DNA from: Macrosoma leucophasiata
Lineage: Eukaryota > Arthropoda > Insecta > Lepidoptera > Hedylidae
Length of the DNA stretch: 64,000 nt
Reading direction: 5' to 3'
NCBI GenBank assembly: GCA_036365455.1
Contig: JAWQUS010000023.1
Location: 8,370,001 to 8,434,000, forward strand
In this document: positions 1 to 12,020 of the stretch, piece by piece
Layout: every line of letters starts with the position of its first letter
How positions within the stretch are numbered: position 1 is the stretch's first letter
Position numbers and translations under genes: made by a program
The notes under the pieces: generated by a model
Told to the model about the DNA's origin: nothing
The model's database searches: none
What the model saw: only the letters and a program-made list of their open reading frames with translations

Positions 1-213
1 TAAAATCGCCTTCTTTGCAGCGACTTGCGGACTCATTTAAGTTTTGCGCGTCCTATAGGTACACTAAGTGTCCGTCATTTCTTTGAACAGGCTGCAATTT
101 TCACTCAAACATGACTTATTTCGTATTTGTTTGTCACTATCTAGACACAATAAAAAAATAACTTTAAAATATTAGGTATTCAAGTTCCAATACCCTTCCA
201 CAACCGTTACAGC

Positions 214-438
214 TTATAAACATGACTCAACATTAGTTAACGTCATATTAAACCATCGCCGAAAGCCGCTCAAATGAAGTTGCTGCCGATGGCTGCCACG
301 TTCGTGGTTATGTACAGTTTCTAGCATTGAAAACAAATCAAAAACCCAACGGGTAATGAAGTCTTCAACGTGCGTCGGCTCTATAAAGGTTTCTAAAGCT
401 AAGCGTCCACTGGGTCGGAATCGAGTGGTACGGAGCAT
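214..438 (-). CDS. Unassigned 74-codon open frame
   Basis: A minus-strand frame in a segment less AT-rich than its flanks, beginning MLRTTRFRPSGRL. I do not recognise any family. It could be an exon or transposon remnant, or chance. No splice or promoter signals support it clearly. Confidence 0.15.
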   Translation of the reverse strand: MLRTTRFRPSGRLALETFIEPTHVEDFITRWVFDLFSMLETVHNHERGSHRQQLHLSGFRRWFNMTLTNVESCL

Positions 439-474
439 AAGGATTTAATACTTTATATTAATTATACTATTTAT

Positions 475-545
475 TTTTCGCAATTACACATGCGAGTGAA
501 CTTTAGAAAATAAAGAAAAAACGGAAAGAAAAAATTGACTTTGGG
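475..545. repeat. Fragment of the tRNA-like repeat family
   Basis: TTCGCAATTACACATGCGAG followed by an A-rich tract and AAATTGACTT matches the flank next to the tRNA-like units at 36 and 39 kb. The tRNA-like part itself is deleted. Confidence 0.45.
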
Positions 546-560
546 AATCTTCTATATTAA

Positions 561-984
561 TTTTTACCTATAATAACAACGTTCACTGAATCAGTATATA
601 CCACCAACGAAAGACCAATATCTATGACATTGAATAATTAATTATTGATAATGAAAGTATTTGATCGTTGAGAACACGACAATACTCGAAACACTGATAT
701 GTTTACGACGCATGATACTCGTATGAATTATATCTATTTTATTTTAACTAGATACACAATGCTGTCTATCTCTTACTTTTAGCACAGTCTGAAGAAAACG
801 AGCATGCTTTTGGTTTGACTCCAAATACACATTTTCGATCTAGATCGATACAGGTACTATGGAGAACTCTCCGTCAAATATAGCTTTTATTACGATCGCA
901 TAAGGTGCCCTTGTGATCAAGCACAGATCACTCTGTGTGATCAAGCGCTCAGTTCCGTGATGGTACAGTACATTGTGTATTTTT
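561..984. other. No recognisable feature
   Basis: AT-rich. Only a short local duplication of GTGATCAAGC near 913-945. Confidence 0.4.
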
Positions 985-1825
985 TGTAATGGCAAACAAG
1001 AATGCATTTCACATTAATGTTAAGTGACGACTGCACCCATAGACACCCCAAAGACCAGAGATCAAAATGCAGATGCGTTGCCACTAGGGTTGCCACCTCT
1101 CCCGGAATTCCGGGAGTCTCCCGGATTCGAACTGTGAAAATCAAAATCTCCCGTCTCCCGGAAGGAATTATAAATATACTAAATTCTCCCGGATTAACAA
1201 GTTGTTCAAAAGTAATCTCACGCAATGCGAAATGTCTTAGAGCGGCGTAAATTCTCGGCAGCATTCTTGCAGCCTTCTCGCCACTATCTCGCCACTGATG
1301 CCACTACTCGCCTTTGGGTAGCTAGCTAGTTTCGTATAAACTGATTTGCGTGCGTGTAGCTAACCTACTTTATTTTATTGTCTCTTTCTGAGTAACGTGC
1401 GTGAGAGATTGCGTCGTCTTTGTCTCATTCATTTTCGTTCTTCATTTGTTTCTTATAAGTTTCATTAGTTCGCTTATTAGTCTGTATCTAACAGCAATCC
1501 ACTTGTTTCGTATTTTGATTAAATACAATTATTTATTTGTTGTTATTCATTTAAAATAAAATAAAAAGTTAAGTTTTTTTTTCTCCCGGATTTAGACAAC
1601 TAAGAGGTGGTAACCCTAGTTGCCACCCGTGCCTGAGACCTTAGTTGTTTAGTCTGTATGGTAGTTATTACGGGCCATACATTACCATCGAACCGGAACA
1701 CGATAGTGCTGAACGTAGTGTTTAACGTAGTGTTCGTCACTCGCCACTTTTGGTGGCAGATAGATTAGGTAATGCGGTAGTGCCTACACCATCGAGTTCC
1801 TACGGTGGAACTCTACCGCCAGTAA
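985..1825 (-). repeat. Repeat A copy 1, split by the hAT MITE
   Basis: Parts 985-1076 and 1627-1825, with the 5' hairpin end (GGAACTCTACCGCC) at the right. In this list repeat A is oriented from its hairpin end (CTGGTGGTAGAGCTCC) to its A-rich end (GCTTGTTTGCCAC...CATAAAAA). Confidence 0.85.
1085..1618. mobile_element. hAT-type MITE inserted in a repeat A copy
   Basis: A 534 bp element with terminal inverted repeats TAGGGTTGCCACCTCT / AGAGGTGGTAACCCTA. It is flanked by the 8 bp direct repeat GTTGCCAC (1077-1084 and 1619-1626). An 8 bp duplication is the hallmark of hAT transposons. CTCCCGG motifs lie just inside both ends. There is no transposase. Joining the flanks restores a normal repeat A. 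Confidence 0.92.
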
Positions 1826-2362
1826 ATACTAACGTGTCATATGCCGGTTACAATTTCTACCCAGTGGACACACAGCTTAAGTCTGTTCTCTTTGATGCCG
1901 CCGCCGCACGGCGACACTGCCGAGGCGATGAAGGCTTTTATAAAAACCTAATGATTTATTCCATTCCCATTCAACGTCGACTTATAGCTATAGATATACC
2001 CGTGTTGTGAAACGCTTCACGTAAAAAAATCTGAAGATCTATAAGTTGAGTGTTTTGTTCTTTGAGTGTAACTATAACGGCATCGAAGTTAATTGGTTTC
2101 GATTCTCAATTTTAATATAACCGTTATCTTATACCTACACTCCCAATCCAATACAATATGTAATAAATTAGGTTATTTCTATATTTTTTCCATCCCTCTA
2201 TCTACTTTTCAAATATAAAAACTAGCTAATGCAAATTTGATAGGTACTCGTAATATCATTATCATCACCTTTGCTAATACACACACTTACTATACACACA
2301 CTTTCCATAAGACACCTACTTATTTAACTAGGTAGGTACTCTTCAAAACTATCTTCGAGATG

Positions 2363-2397
2363 CAATATTTATAATACTATATGTATTATAAATATTG
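2363..2397. repeat. Perfect 14 bp AT-rich hairpin
   Basis: CAATATTTATAATA, loop of 7, exact inverse; part of an AT-rich palindromic tract extending to about 2410. Confidence 0.75.
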
Positions 2398-4530
2398 TAT
2401 TATAAATATATCCCTTGGTTGGACCACGGAAGCTAAAAAGCGACCGAAATATCTATTTAATTTTAAAAATCCTTATTTTTACGGATTTTTTGCGTATATT
2501 TAACTAGTAGTTAATTTTATTTCAATACTTCTGCACATTTCACTTAATAGGTACATATAATTTTTTTACAACGGGTGAACCACAGACGTTAATCAAATTA
2601 TGTGTTTGTTTTCTATTATAATCTATGATGATACTGTTACTGTAAGAAGATACGATATGACTCTGTTGATGTTTATCACATAATAAGAAAGAACGCAATA
2701 AAAGTAGACACATTCCTAATGTTGATGTCATATCCTCATAAGTCCGCGTTGTTTATACGCAATAACATCTTTAGTTCTACGACTCGCTTCTTAGATGGTC
2801 AGCGGTTTACTTTAAGTACCTTATTTGTTTTGTTTGATGCTTATATTCCACTGAAGTGCTGAGCTCTTTTGTTGGCGATTCGTGGAAGTCTATTCGGAGT
2901 CGGTAGAGCTCGTATAAAAAAGATATGTAACAAAACAAAAACTCAGCGAGATTACGCCTGAATCGGCTTAATCTCAAAAACGTTCGAGTGTTCAACTAAG
3001 CAGGAAACTACACAATACTAATAAGGGTTTACTGGCCATTTGAGAGCAACGCCGGTAGCTTAATAAGGGCAAATTAGTTTTCGGTTCTCCTTGAATACGT
3101 TTTTGAAAAGATTACATAACAGAGAGGAATGCGAAACAAATACAAGCATAGTTTAAAAGCTGCATGAGGAAAGTTCAAAAGGTCTCCAAGTGGGTTGCAG
3201 GTTACCGCTAATGGCGGTTGAAATGTTTCAAGCTCTTATCTCAGATAGTTCGTGAAGCAGAAGGCAAAAACGTTTTTTAAGTGTATTTACACTGCCCTTC
3301 TAGACACTTTTTTTTTCTTCATAACGTTTACAGTCCACGATATTTGCAAATGAAAGACCATTTGCTAAAAAAAATATTTAAAATTACATACTAACAAAAA
3401 ACTGAAAGCGTTTACCAAAGGGAGTATCTATGATACCTATATTCTTGCATTAAGGTATATTAAGGTATATACATACTTAGAAGTAAAAGTTGGTTGAACA
3501 TTGTGTTTAAATGGCAGTGTGTTTATTGATTCCATGCTCACCTTCTGTGGAATCTGTAAGGGTGGCGGATCTCTCAATCGTGTTATTATGACTGCAGTAC
3601 ACGTTAGCCTGTGCCAGCTGAGTGAAAATAGTCAAAATAATCATAAAATAAGTAAAATGTCTTTATATATCTGTCTACTTACAAGGTGAGCATTGAGGGC
3701 TCACCTAGCAAGCCTAAGGATATATAATTATGAACACGTCTTCTATTCACGATATCGTCTTCGAATGATCATTTGGCGCCATTCGTCTCAATTAAAAGCG
3801 ACTTTTGGTTAAATGAAAGTCGAACTTTCAATACAAATAGTGTTTCACACATGTCACACTCTTAATTTATTGAAACACAGCTTTACTAAGTCAAGAAGTG
3901 TAGAACAAGTATACCTACTTAAAAAAGAGTTAGACACTTTTGTGAAACAATATTCGAATTGAAAGTTTGACTATCATTCAAAATTGCGTGAGCGAGGTTT
4001 GTGAATTTCGCCCAAATTTTTTAAGTTCGACAGGTTTAATCTCTTGCCATTTTTTGTGAATGTTTAAAGCCGAAACTTATCCAATGTGTAATGCAACCTT
4101 TACTTTTAAGCTATTGTAAAATGCCTTGTTCGTGACTGGGTCTTGAACGCACCACTCATCGTGATATGAACACAGGCGAGTGTAGTTGAAGACTAATCGC
4201 TTTGCCATTGTGATTGGGAATAAAGTGCACACTAACATTTAGAACATTTTTCAATATCAATAAATGTATGTAGGTACCGTGTATTTAATGTGGGCATATA
4301 GAAATTTATAGGTGTCTAAAATCCCCTTAAGTACTGGATCCAGTTAGTGTTTGAACGCTTTAGGTCCAGGAGTGGCAACCCATCTTGATAGAAGTCATAT
4401 TGCGTATTTCCAATGCCCAATAACGGTATAATTATGCTTTTTTCCATTTCCATGTTAGGTATATTTGTTAACTCTCTGCAACCTTTATACCAAAGTTACA
4501 TTTTAATAACGGCCTTTAGTGTAGTTTTTA

Positions 4531-4562
4531 CAAATCACTATAGCATCTTCCATAGTGATTTG
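4531..4562. repeat. 11 bp hairpin
   Basis: CAAATCACTAT, 10 nt loop, exact inverse ATAGTGATTTG. Confidence 0.65.
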
Positions 4563-4783
4563 TGATACAACATGAGTTAGCAGTTACATATTACCTATAT
4601 AAAGTAGCGCGCTTCATTGCGCTTGCACATCGAAGTGACTCTTATTTTTGGAAGCAAAATCGTATTGTCATGTCTCATATCTCGGTTTCCTCGGTTTTAG
4701 TTTACTTCTTTAGTATTTTTAAGGAAGGGATCTTGCTAAATACGAGTACCTACTGTGATATTTGTTAGAGCCCTTGTCTAAAG

Positions 4784-4942
4784 ACTGACCCCCTTATTCA
4801 GAAACTTATTTTATCTAAAGTGCTGCTAATATCTCTTTTTGTTTCTTTCTAACGTATGCAACAGACAACTTGATGACAAAGACAGCGCATTTTACGTTTA
4901 GAATAAGAGATAAGTTTCAAAATTCTGCTGAGGGCGTGGATC
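4784..4942. repeat. Relative of the CCCCCTTATTCA MITE
   Basis: Left CCCCCTTATTCAGAAACTTA, right inverted part AGATAAGTTTCAAAATTCTG; the final CCCCC end has diverged. Confidence 0.45.
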
Positions 4943-6524
4943 AGCTACTGATGAAAATACTGATCCAAGTCTTTAATCCACGCAATTCAAACGATTGCTT
5001 TTCGATGCATCTTTTCATTTCATATTATACACTTCAACATGCGTTCTACCTACCTACTTCTTTAAGTATCTTCAAATTACGAAGCCGAACATAACAACCA
5101 GAATAATATATGTTAACGCTGAAGATATTCCTGCTCCTACAATAAAAAAAAACAAACTTCGCAGAGTGAGATGTTAATCAGTGATCAAATTATTTTACAA
5201 TACATTACACTAACGCGCTTTTAAATATACGATACTATAAAAAGTATAGCAATTGGCATTCATCTTCCGACACTGACAAGGCCATCGCAGCATGGGATTG
5301 GAGATGCGAAGCGAAGCATTTCGGCGTAGCTCACGCCACACACGGTGTATCAAATGATGGCGTAACAATGAGGAAACTATTCTGTTTGGAGGCATAATTA
5401 CTGCGGCCGCATCATCAGAGATCATTACGAGGGCGGGTAAATGCCTGGTGACGCGAGGCTCGACCACCCACCGCAGGCACGCGCAGAGGCTCACCAATGG
5501 GAAACGTTCAGTTCCCATAGTGTACTGTAGTGTACTTCATGTCTAATTGCGATTCAATTTGAGAACTCAACTGAAACTTCGATTTATTTCGATTTGTTTT
5601 AGAAGAGAGAAACCATTGCAATGCAGTTAAGTTCACTGAATAGCAATAAGAGATTAGACCGGCATGAATTAACTATTGAAAAGTCCTAATACCTACTAGA
5701 AAGATGCGTACCTACGTTATTTCTGTTTGTGTCAGGCAAATGAGTTTAGGCCTTAGGAGTGGCCAACACGTTATGACCTTTTACCCTCCCTAGAACCAAA
5801 ACGGTGCTTTATAATATTCATTTAGAGTTGAGTTAAGAATTCACATTTGTACTTTTCGCAATAACACATGCGAATAAATTTAGAATTAAAAAAAACAAAA
5901 ACATTCTTTATTTCTGGCAGGTAATATTAGTTTGATCAGTCATCGTTCAATCATTTCATTTAATCGTGAAAGAAAAACTTTTCAGCCCTGCTAACGCCCA
6001 TTAGGGACTTCAAGTTGTTCCGGTATGAAGATTTTGGCACAGGTAAAAGTAAAGTCGATATGATTCTGATAGCCCTAAATATGCATCTAAATTTTGAAAA
6101 ACTTGACGGACAGATATCATACAAACTTAGGTATTTATTATATAAGAACATAATTGTTATTCGTAAATGGTAGTAACATAAATCTTGGTTTATGCATGAA
6201 CAAAAAATGTTGATATCGCAACTTGCTATCTCAATCATAAATCGCATTTCAAATACCAAAGATTTTAGATGAGAGATAAGACTTCTAATAACTTAATTCA
6301 TTATGCGGTCTCTGAACAGGACAGGTATACTAAGTCTAATCATGATGTAAAAAATCTGAATTAATCTGAGCGAATCGAATCTAATCAACTGTTCCTGAAC
6401 AGTGTGGCTCAAAGAACAAAGATAAAATTTCGATGCTTCATAGTAAGAGCTATCAGATTCTATCAGAATCACCCGATGTATTTAACCGATATTTCGTGGT
6501 TTTCAAGTTATTTTTTTATTTTAC
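4943..6524. other. Gene-free stretch with a GC-richer block
   Basis: About 5270-5520 is clearly richer in GC than its flanks and open on the minus strand for 102 codons, but the frame has no recognisable domain; an old transposon fragment is the likeliest origin. Confidence 0.3.
5855..5925. repeat. Fragment of the tRNA-like repeat family
   Basis: TTCGCAATAACACATGCGAA plus A-rich sequence; only the flank survives. Confidence 0.4.
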
Positions 6525-6785
6525 TTTTTTATGTAATGGAAGTGGGAAACAAGCATGTAGTTCACAATAATGTTAAGTGATGACTGCAGCCTATAGACAC
6601 TTACACAGAGACCAAGGTCAAAATGCAGATGCGTTACCCAGTGGTAACGCATCTGCATGCACCTGTGTGCCGGAAATTACAGGGCCGTATATTACCACCT
6701 GACCGGAACACGATAGTGCTCAACACTACATAGGCAAGTATATTAGGTGAGGCGGTGGTGCCACTGGAGCTCTACCACAAGAAAA
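6525..6785 (-). repeat. Repeat A copy 2, with a local palindrome
   Basis: Nearly complete, but part of the middle is replaced by an inverted duplicate of ATGCAGATGCGTTACC (6623-6638 versus 6643-6658, loop CAGT). Confidence 0.85.
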
Positions 6786-7488
6786 AAAAAATATGTTTGT
6801 TATTTCAGTACATTAGATCAAGCTACCTTTAGTGCACTTTTTCGTATTTTTATTCTTATTTTTTTCCCCTCATCATCACCTCAGCAGAATTAAGAGCACC
6901 GCTGGACAAAGCCTTCCCCAAAGAACGCCCACAATAGTGTTGTGCGTCATTAGGCGAGAATACGCCATAATCGCCATGCTTGGCAGGCGGATTGGCGATC
7001 ACAGTGGAGGTAGTTTTATCACGGAACGCTGCTGCCCGTCCCTCCTTGTTATATTTACCTACTACCGCCCTATTGGAATCATTTGACCACCATTGTTAAC
7101 TGACTGCACTACCGGAAGAATTCTCCTCCACAAGAGGGAGATGGGGTCATCACATCCCTACGCCTTCAGATATCTCATACTCTCAAGAATATACAATTCC
7201 AGTAATAAATTATACGGGTAACGTAAAAACGAGCTGAGGTATTGAGATTGTAGGGGAAATGGCATAATAATAGTGATTATGTGAACCACAGATGTAATGC
7301 CACAATAAAAGCAGTGAAACATGCAAATGTCTGTACTACTGTCGTATGAAGGCTTATGATTACCGTCCGTGCATTATAACATGCTCCAATCCCGTTTTAT
7401 AAATACCAGTGGGCAGTGGTCTCTTAGTAGTAACCGTAATGCGTTATACAAATTTTGTTTGCTTTGAGAAAGGGTTTGTTTTGTACGT

Positions 7489-7516
7489 TTATCACTTGTA
7501 CTCGTACAAGTGATAA
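7489..7516. repeat. Perfect 13 bp hairpin
   Basis: TTATCACTTGTAC, loop TC, exact inverse. Confidence 0.85.
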
Positions 7517-7539
7517 TAAATAGGTACATCAAAAATATA

Positions 7540-7690
7540 CTGGTGCTAGAGTTCCAGTGTATCGACTCGAGGGCGTAGGCATCACCGCATTGCCTAATCT
7601 ATCGACTGTCTAATGGCAGTGCTCAGTACTATCGTGTTCCGGTTAGATGGTAATATATGACCCCATAATAACTATCAAAGAGACATAACC
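7540..7690 (+). repeat. Repeat A copy 3, hairpin half
   Basis: From CTGGTGCTAGAGTTCC to AGAGACATAACC; the A-rich half is missing. Confidence 0.8.
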
Positions 7691-8972
7691 ACCAGTATGT
7701 GCCTTATTAAAGCGCAGAATTGTGTTTCCTTTAAAAGTAAACATTTTTTAAAATAACGATTTATTGTAACTATGTGTTACTGCACATAATAAACCACCAT
7801 TACATAATATTATGTAGGTAAAGGTACTTGACAATACAAAAACAGAGGCAGAAAGTTTTGACTTCACGTTTGTTCATTTTGTTTTTAGATAAAACTTGAC
7901 AATAGGTCTTAACATTAACGACTGTCAACGATTTAGATTTATGTATCCTGTGTGTTCTCAGTTAATTAAGGTTGTTGCTTGTGCGTGTGTTGTTTTTAAG
8001 GATGATTTTTAAGTGATAGGTGTTATACATGCTAAACAGAATACGACTCCACCGCCCACTAGTAAAGGAGAATTTTTCATTCGGCTATCACCGAAATAAC
8101 TAACGTGACCTATAGGTACGTCCCGTTTTGAAAGGAACAGCCCGTTTTCATGCAGCCTATAAATGTATATGAAATTTTAATATTTTTGGAATAATTTACA
8201 ATAATCTCAAAAGCAATCGATAACGATATTAACGATACCTAAGATAGGCACATAAAACGATACTTAAAGAAGGGTGTTATAGCTGGGCGTCCGTAATTGG
8301 ATAAGCCTCTTCTCCTTGGTTCCTTGAAGGTAAATTTTAAGAAGGTCCCGATTTTAGTGGCGATATAAATGGTCACATTAGAAATAACCAACACAATTAA
8401 CCAAACTTCGAATTGACTGTGTATTTTTGTTCAAAACAACACGACCAAATGCAATTGATCAGCAAATCTTCAATACAACAGATTGACCAGCATGACTGGC
8501 CAACAAGTAAGTATTTACACTATTTTCACTTAAAACTTCCTCAATCGGGATTTTGAAAATAAAAAATGTATTGATTTTTTTAATGTTTTTTTTTTCAATC
8601 AATTAAAAGCAATTAAAAGTTGATAAAATTTCAAGAAAACAAGACTCAGATGACATTTGTCTGACAGCAGTTTGAAAAAGTTGTTTTGTTTCATTGATAA
8701 TTATTAGAATTCATTGAATAAATAAATACATATCATATCCTATTCGAAATAAGTGTAACATCTAGATACTTGGTAGCTGGTAGTACAGTATAAACTTTCA
8801 ATGTCAGCTCTCAAACATGTTATATGATATTGTCGACGTTCCTAGAAACTAGCGTTTGCTGATGTTACAGAGCATGTCTTGTTTAAAATACTGACTAGAT
8901 CCGTGTGACCTGGATCTATATTATCTCGGTAAGACAGTGTTTCCAATTTTGAAAGACTATTCGAGTGGAATA

Positions 8973-9390
8973 GTTAGGATCCCATTGCAGAATTATTTCG
9001 TTCATCCAATACTCAATACTTTATTGCACCATAATGTACCTACAACATTAGGATTATGGACCCTGTAGGGCACCGCAGTGTAGGAGAGAGAGGATGATTT
9101 ATACTGAATTAAATACCTAGTTTTTTAACATATACCTACATTATTTATATTATTACCATAATTTATTAATATTTTAATTTAATTTTACTCTATATTTATT
9201 TCTTTTTCTTGAAGGAAATAGAAAAAAGAATCCAGTTAAGCTGCAAATCGAATGTTTACGTATATTTATGATCTCTCTATTTTGATAGGCAGCCTAGTGG
9301 ATATAATATTCTCTAGATTATAAATATGCGTAAAAATTAGGTTTGCAGCATATCTGGGTGAACGAAATAATTCTGCAGTGGGGTCCTAAC
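8973..9390. mobile_element. Terminal-inverted-repeat element with 35 bp ends
   Basis: Left end GTTAGGATCCCATTGCAGAA (8973) is matched by an inverted right end finishing CTGCAGTGGGGTCCTAAC (9390), about 35 bp with few mismatches. A retroelement 3' tail (AATACTTTATTGCACC, about 9013-9090) lies just inside the left end, so it is either captured or nested. No clear target duplication. Confidence 0.7.
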
Positions 9391-9526
9391 CTTATCCTAA
9401 CCATGTAAATATCATTTAAAAATAGTTTTTCCTCATGATCATCTGCCGATCTCTCATCTACTTGGTGCTAAATTGTTGATTATCTTCAGATTAAGTTCTA
9501 CGTTAGTTTAATTGTCTTAATGTTTG

Positions 9527-9612
9527 TTTCACAATAACAGATGCGAGTGAATTTCAGGACTTTTGAGAAAAAAAATTAAGAATAAATTGGCTTCGGGCGA
9601 GTTTGGGCATTT
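9527..9612. repeat. Fragment of the tRNA-like repeat family
   Basis: CAATAACAGATGCGAGTGAA, an A-rich tract, then GGCTTCGGGCGAG, the start of the tRNA-like part, where similarity stops. Confidence 0.4.
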
Positions 9613-9743
9613 GTTTTCCTACTAACACAACTGACCATTAAATGTCTCTTTCCCTTTTGGGTTAATCATCGTACGGTAGTTTCAATAGCTTCGTAGTAAA
9701 CAAGCTAAAAAATTACAAGAAAAAATTGCTTGGGAACCTCTGA

Positions 9744-10074
9744 TCTATACAAATAAATAAAATTGGAGTGTCTGTTTTTAATATAAAAATAACTGCTTTT
9801 TGCTAAATGCATATATATGTACACGATACATATACCAAAACAGCTTTTTTACAATTTTATTATTTATTTTTATGTCTGTCTATCTGTCTGTCTGTCTGTT
9901 TTCCCCGCTAATCTCGAGAACGATTGGAGTGATTTTGACGGGACTTTCACTGACAGGTAGCTTATGTAATAAGGAGTAACTTAGGCTTTTATAATAGCTG
10001 CGCCCACGACTTCGTCCGGGTAGATACTGAACAATCATAAATTCTCACGCGGACAAAGTCGCGGGCATAGCTAG
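9744..10074 (+). mobile_element. Non-autonomous Helitron
   Basis: A|TCTATACAAATAAATAAAA start at 9744; 3' hairpin CGCGGACAAAGTCGCG followed by GGCATAGCTAG|T at 10074. Internal (TCTG)n near 9877-9898. Confidence 0.78.
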
Positions 10075-10553
10075 TAATATAATAATCCTCGTAATTTCAC
10101 GAGATATACACCTCTTATTTTATCACGTCATATGCATAAGGGGTTTATGTTATTAAACATTAAACAAAAACAAATTATTACCTCACTTGTAAACGAATTC
10201 AAATTCGTTGAAATTGAATTCGTGAAGAAAAATGTATATGCATTTAGAAGAGAAAGTCCGGCTATTGCTACATTGTATCTAACGCTGTCATGAACTGATG
10301 TATATTTTTAGTTGAAGTGGTAATCACTTTATGTAGGCTATATGTGTGGGACAGGTTATGTAATTGGGACCACCCAAGTCGCCGCCCGCCGCGGGCTTTT
10401 GTAGGAAAACAATACACCGATACGCGAATTTATGACATGTACCTACAGCTCTGATTAGTTTTATAGTTTTTGTTTGTCACTTATAAAAAATATTTTACTG
10501 TTTTTTTTTACTATGTAGGTACCTATCGCCGACGAATTATATAATTCGTAACA
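10075..10553. other. No recognisable feature
   Basis: A small GC-rich patch (GTCGCCGCCCGCCGCGGGCT near 10380) has no evident role. Confidence 0.35.
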
Positions 10554-10561
10554 GATATGTA

Positions 10562-10998
10562 TAAGGCGGCCAACCATGCCGGATTCTGCGGGACCGTCCC
10601 GTAATGCTAGATGTAATCCCGCTTTGCAAGAATTAATAAAATAGTCCCGCAAAACGTTGAATGGGTCCCGTATGTCCCGTATTCGATGCATTGACGTACC
10701 ATGCCTCACCACTGACGTGCCATTTTTTCAAGCTTCGACATAATTACACAGTCACACACATACATAAAACATACACTACACTACACTCACACATGCATTC
10801 AAACACAGAAGCACAAAAAAAATGTCACTCTAGTGATAAATACTAGGTATTGTAAAAAAACATTACTTCAGTATGTAAGTTTTGGGTTTTTATGTTATTT
10901 TGGTACGTATACTGACAAAACTTCATACTTCGCGATCACCATACCCTATCTATCCACAAAAAGTCCCGCATGCTATTTTCAGAAAGTTGGCCGCCTTA
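10562..10998. mobile_element. hAT-type non-autonomous element
   Basis: 437 bp, with inverted ends TAAGGCGGCCAAC and GTTGGCCGCCTTA. An 8 bp direct repeat GATATGTA lies at 10554-10561 and 10999-11006. The interior is unusual in having several GTCCCG(T/C) repeats near the left end and AGTCCCGC near the right end. There is no transposase frame. Confidence 0.9.
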
Positions 10999-11219
10999 GA
11001 TATGTATAAACATTGACACAGTTCGCAATTAGATATTGATTTTTGAAAAAATATTTATTTTCATTTCGTATTTATTTTAGTTCCTATATTTTCAACCTAT
11101 GTCTTCAACTATTTTCATTGCAAATTTCATCCAAATACGGGTTGATACCTAAAGGTATGGATGTATTCCTTTTTTATATCACTAGTGTATATAATACCTG
11201 CGAATGTTTACGTATAGAA

Positions 11220-11575
11220 CTAGTAGCGGCCCGCCCCGGCTACGCGCGGGTGCAATGTTACCTACCCTCTCCTATTCGTCTTAGCGGGATTATAATAGAT
11301 ATAGCCTAAACCCTTACTCGATATCTTTTATAGTTTAGGCAGCGTACGCAAAATAAGTAACTTTTCTGGTTGATTTTTTATACCTTGTGTCCGAAAAACC
11401 TAAATCTATCTATCCTAAACCTATTTTTTCCAAAATAAAATATAGCCTATGTTACCCGTGGATAATGTAGCTTTCGAATAGTGAAAGAATTTAAAATCGG
11501 TCCAGTAGTTATTGAGCCTATTCATACAATACAAACAAACAAAAAAATATTACCTCTTTATAATATTAGTTTAGA
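11220..11575 (-). mobile_element. Helitron-like repeat
   Basis: Minus strand start TCTAAACTAATATTATAAAG (11575), end near CTAG 11220-11223 preceded by GCGCGTAGCCGGGGCGGGCC. The 5' region includes the widespread AGCCTATGTTAC and ATCGGTCCAGTAG segments. Confidence 0.65.
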
Positions 11576-11576
11576 A

Positions 11577-11640
11577 GTCAAAAACCGGGCAAGTGCGTGT
11601 CGGAACACGCGCATTGTGTAGGGTACCGTTTTTCAAGTAC
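11577..11640 (-). repeat. Repeat B end fragment
   Basis: AAACCGGGCAAGTGCGTGTC GGAACACGC...GTAGGGTACCG. Confidence 0.5.
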
Positions 11641-11728
11641 CTACATTTTATAAGTAGAGATCGACCATAACTTGTAAACTTAAGAGTCCACTAATCTATG
11701 ATCGTTTTCCTTTTTCATTCATTTATCT

Positions 11729-12020
11729 TTTTTTTTTTTTATGTAATGGAAGTGGTAAACAAGCATGCAGTTCACATTGATGTTAAGTGATGACTGCAGC
11801 CTATAGACACCCACACAAAGACTAAGGTCAAAATGCAGATGCGCTACCACTCCTGAGGCCTAAGGTGTTACGCCTCTGTTCCGGAAATTACAGGGCCGTA
11901 CATTACCACCTGACTGGAACACAATAGTGCTGAACACTACCATTTAGCGGCAAGTATATTAGGTAATGCGGTGGTGCCTACGCCCGCGAGCTCCGTCACT
12001 GGAGCTCTACCACCAGTAAA
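11729..12020 (-). repeat. Repeat A copy 4, full length
   Basis: One of the best copies; the 5' hairpin reads GAGCTCCGTCACTGGAGCTC on the plus strand, a perfect 7 bp stem. Confidence 0.9.

Larger units (their letters stand above)
1826..4783. other. Gene-free AT-rich stretch
   Basis: Two hairpins (2363, 4531). No family, exon or promoter recognised in the rest. Confidence 0.4.
6786..8972. other. Mostly featureless
   Basis: Apart from the 7489 hairpin and repeat A copy 3 nothing is recognised. Confidence 0.4.

Noticed and set aside
941..1264. Open frames on both strands at 0.94-1.26 kb
   Set aside because: They span the junction of repeat A and the hAT MITE, so they are composite repeat frames.
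1750..2010. 86-codon plus frame
   Set aside because: Lies mostly in the hairpin end of repeat A copy 1 and runs into unrelated DNA.
5210..5518. 102-codon minus frame in a GC-richer patch
   Set aside because: No recognisable domain, signal or splice sites; composition alone is not enough to call a gene.
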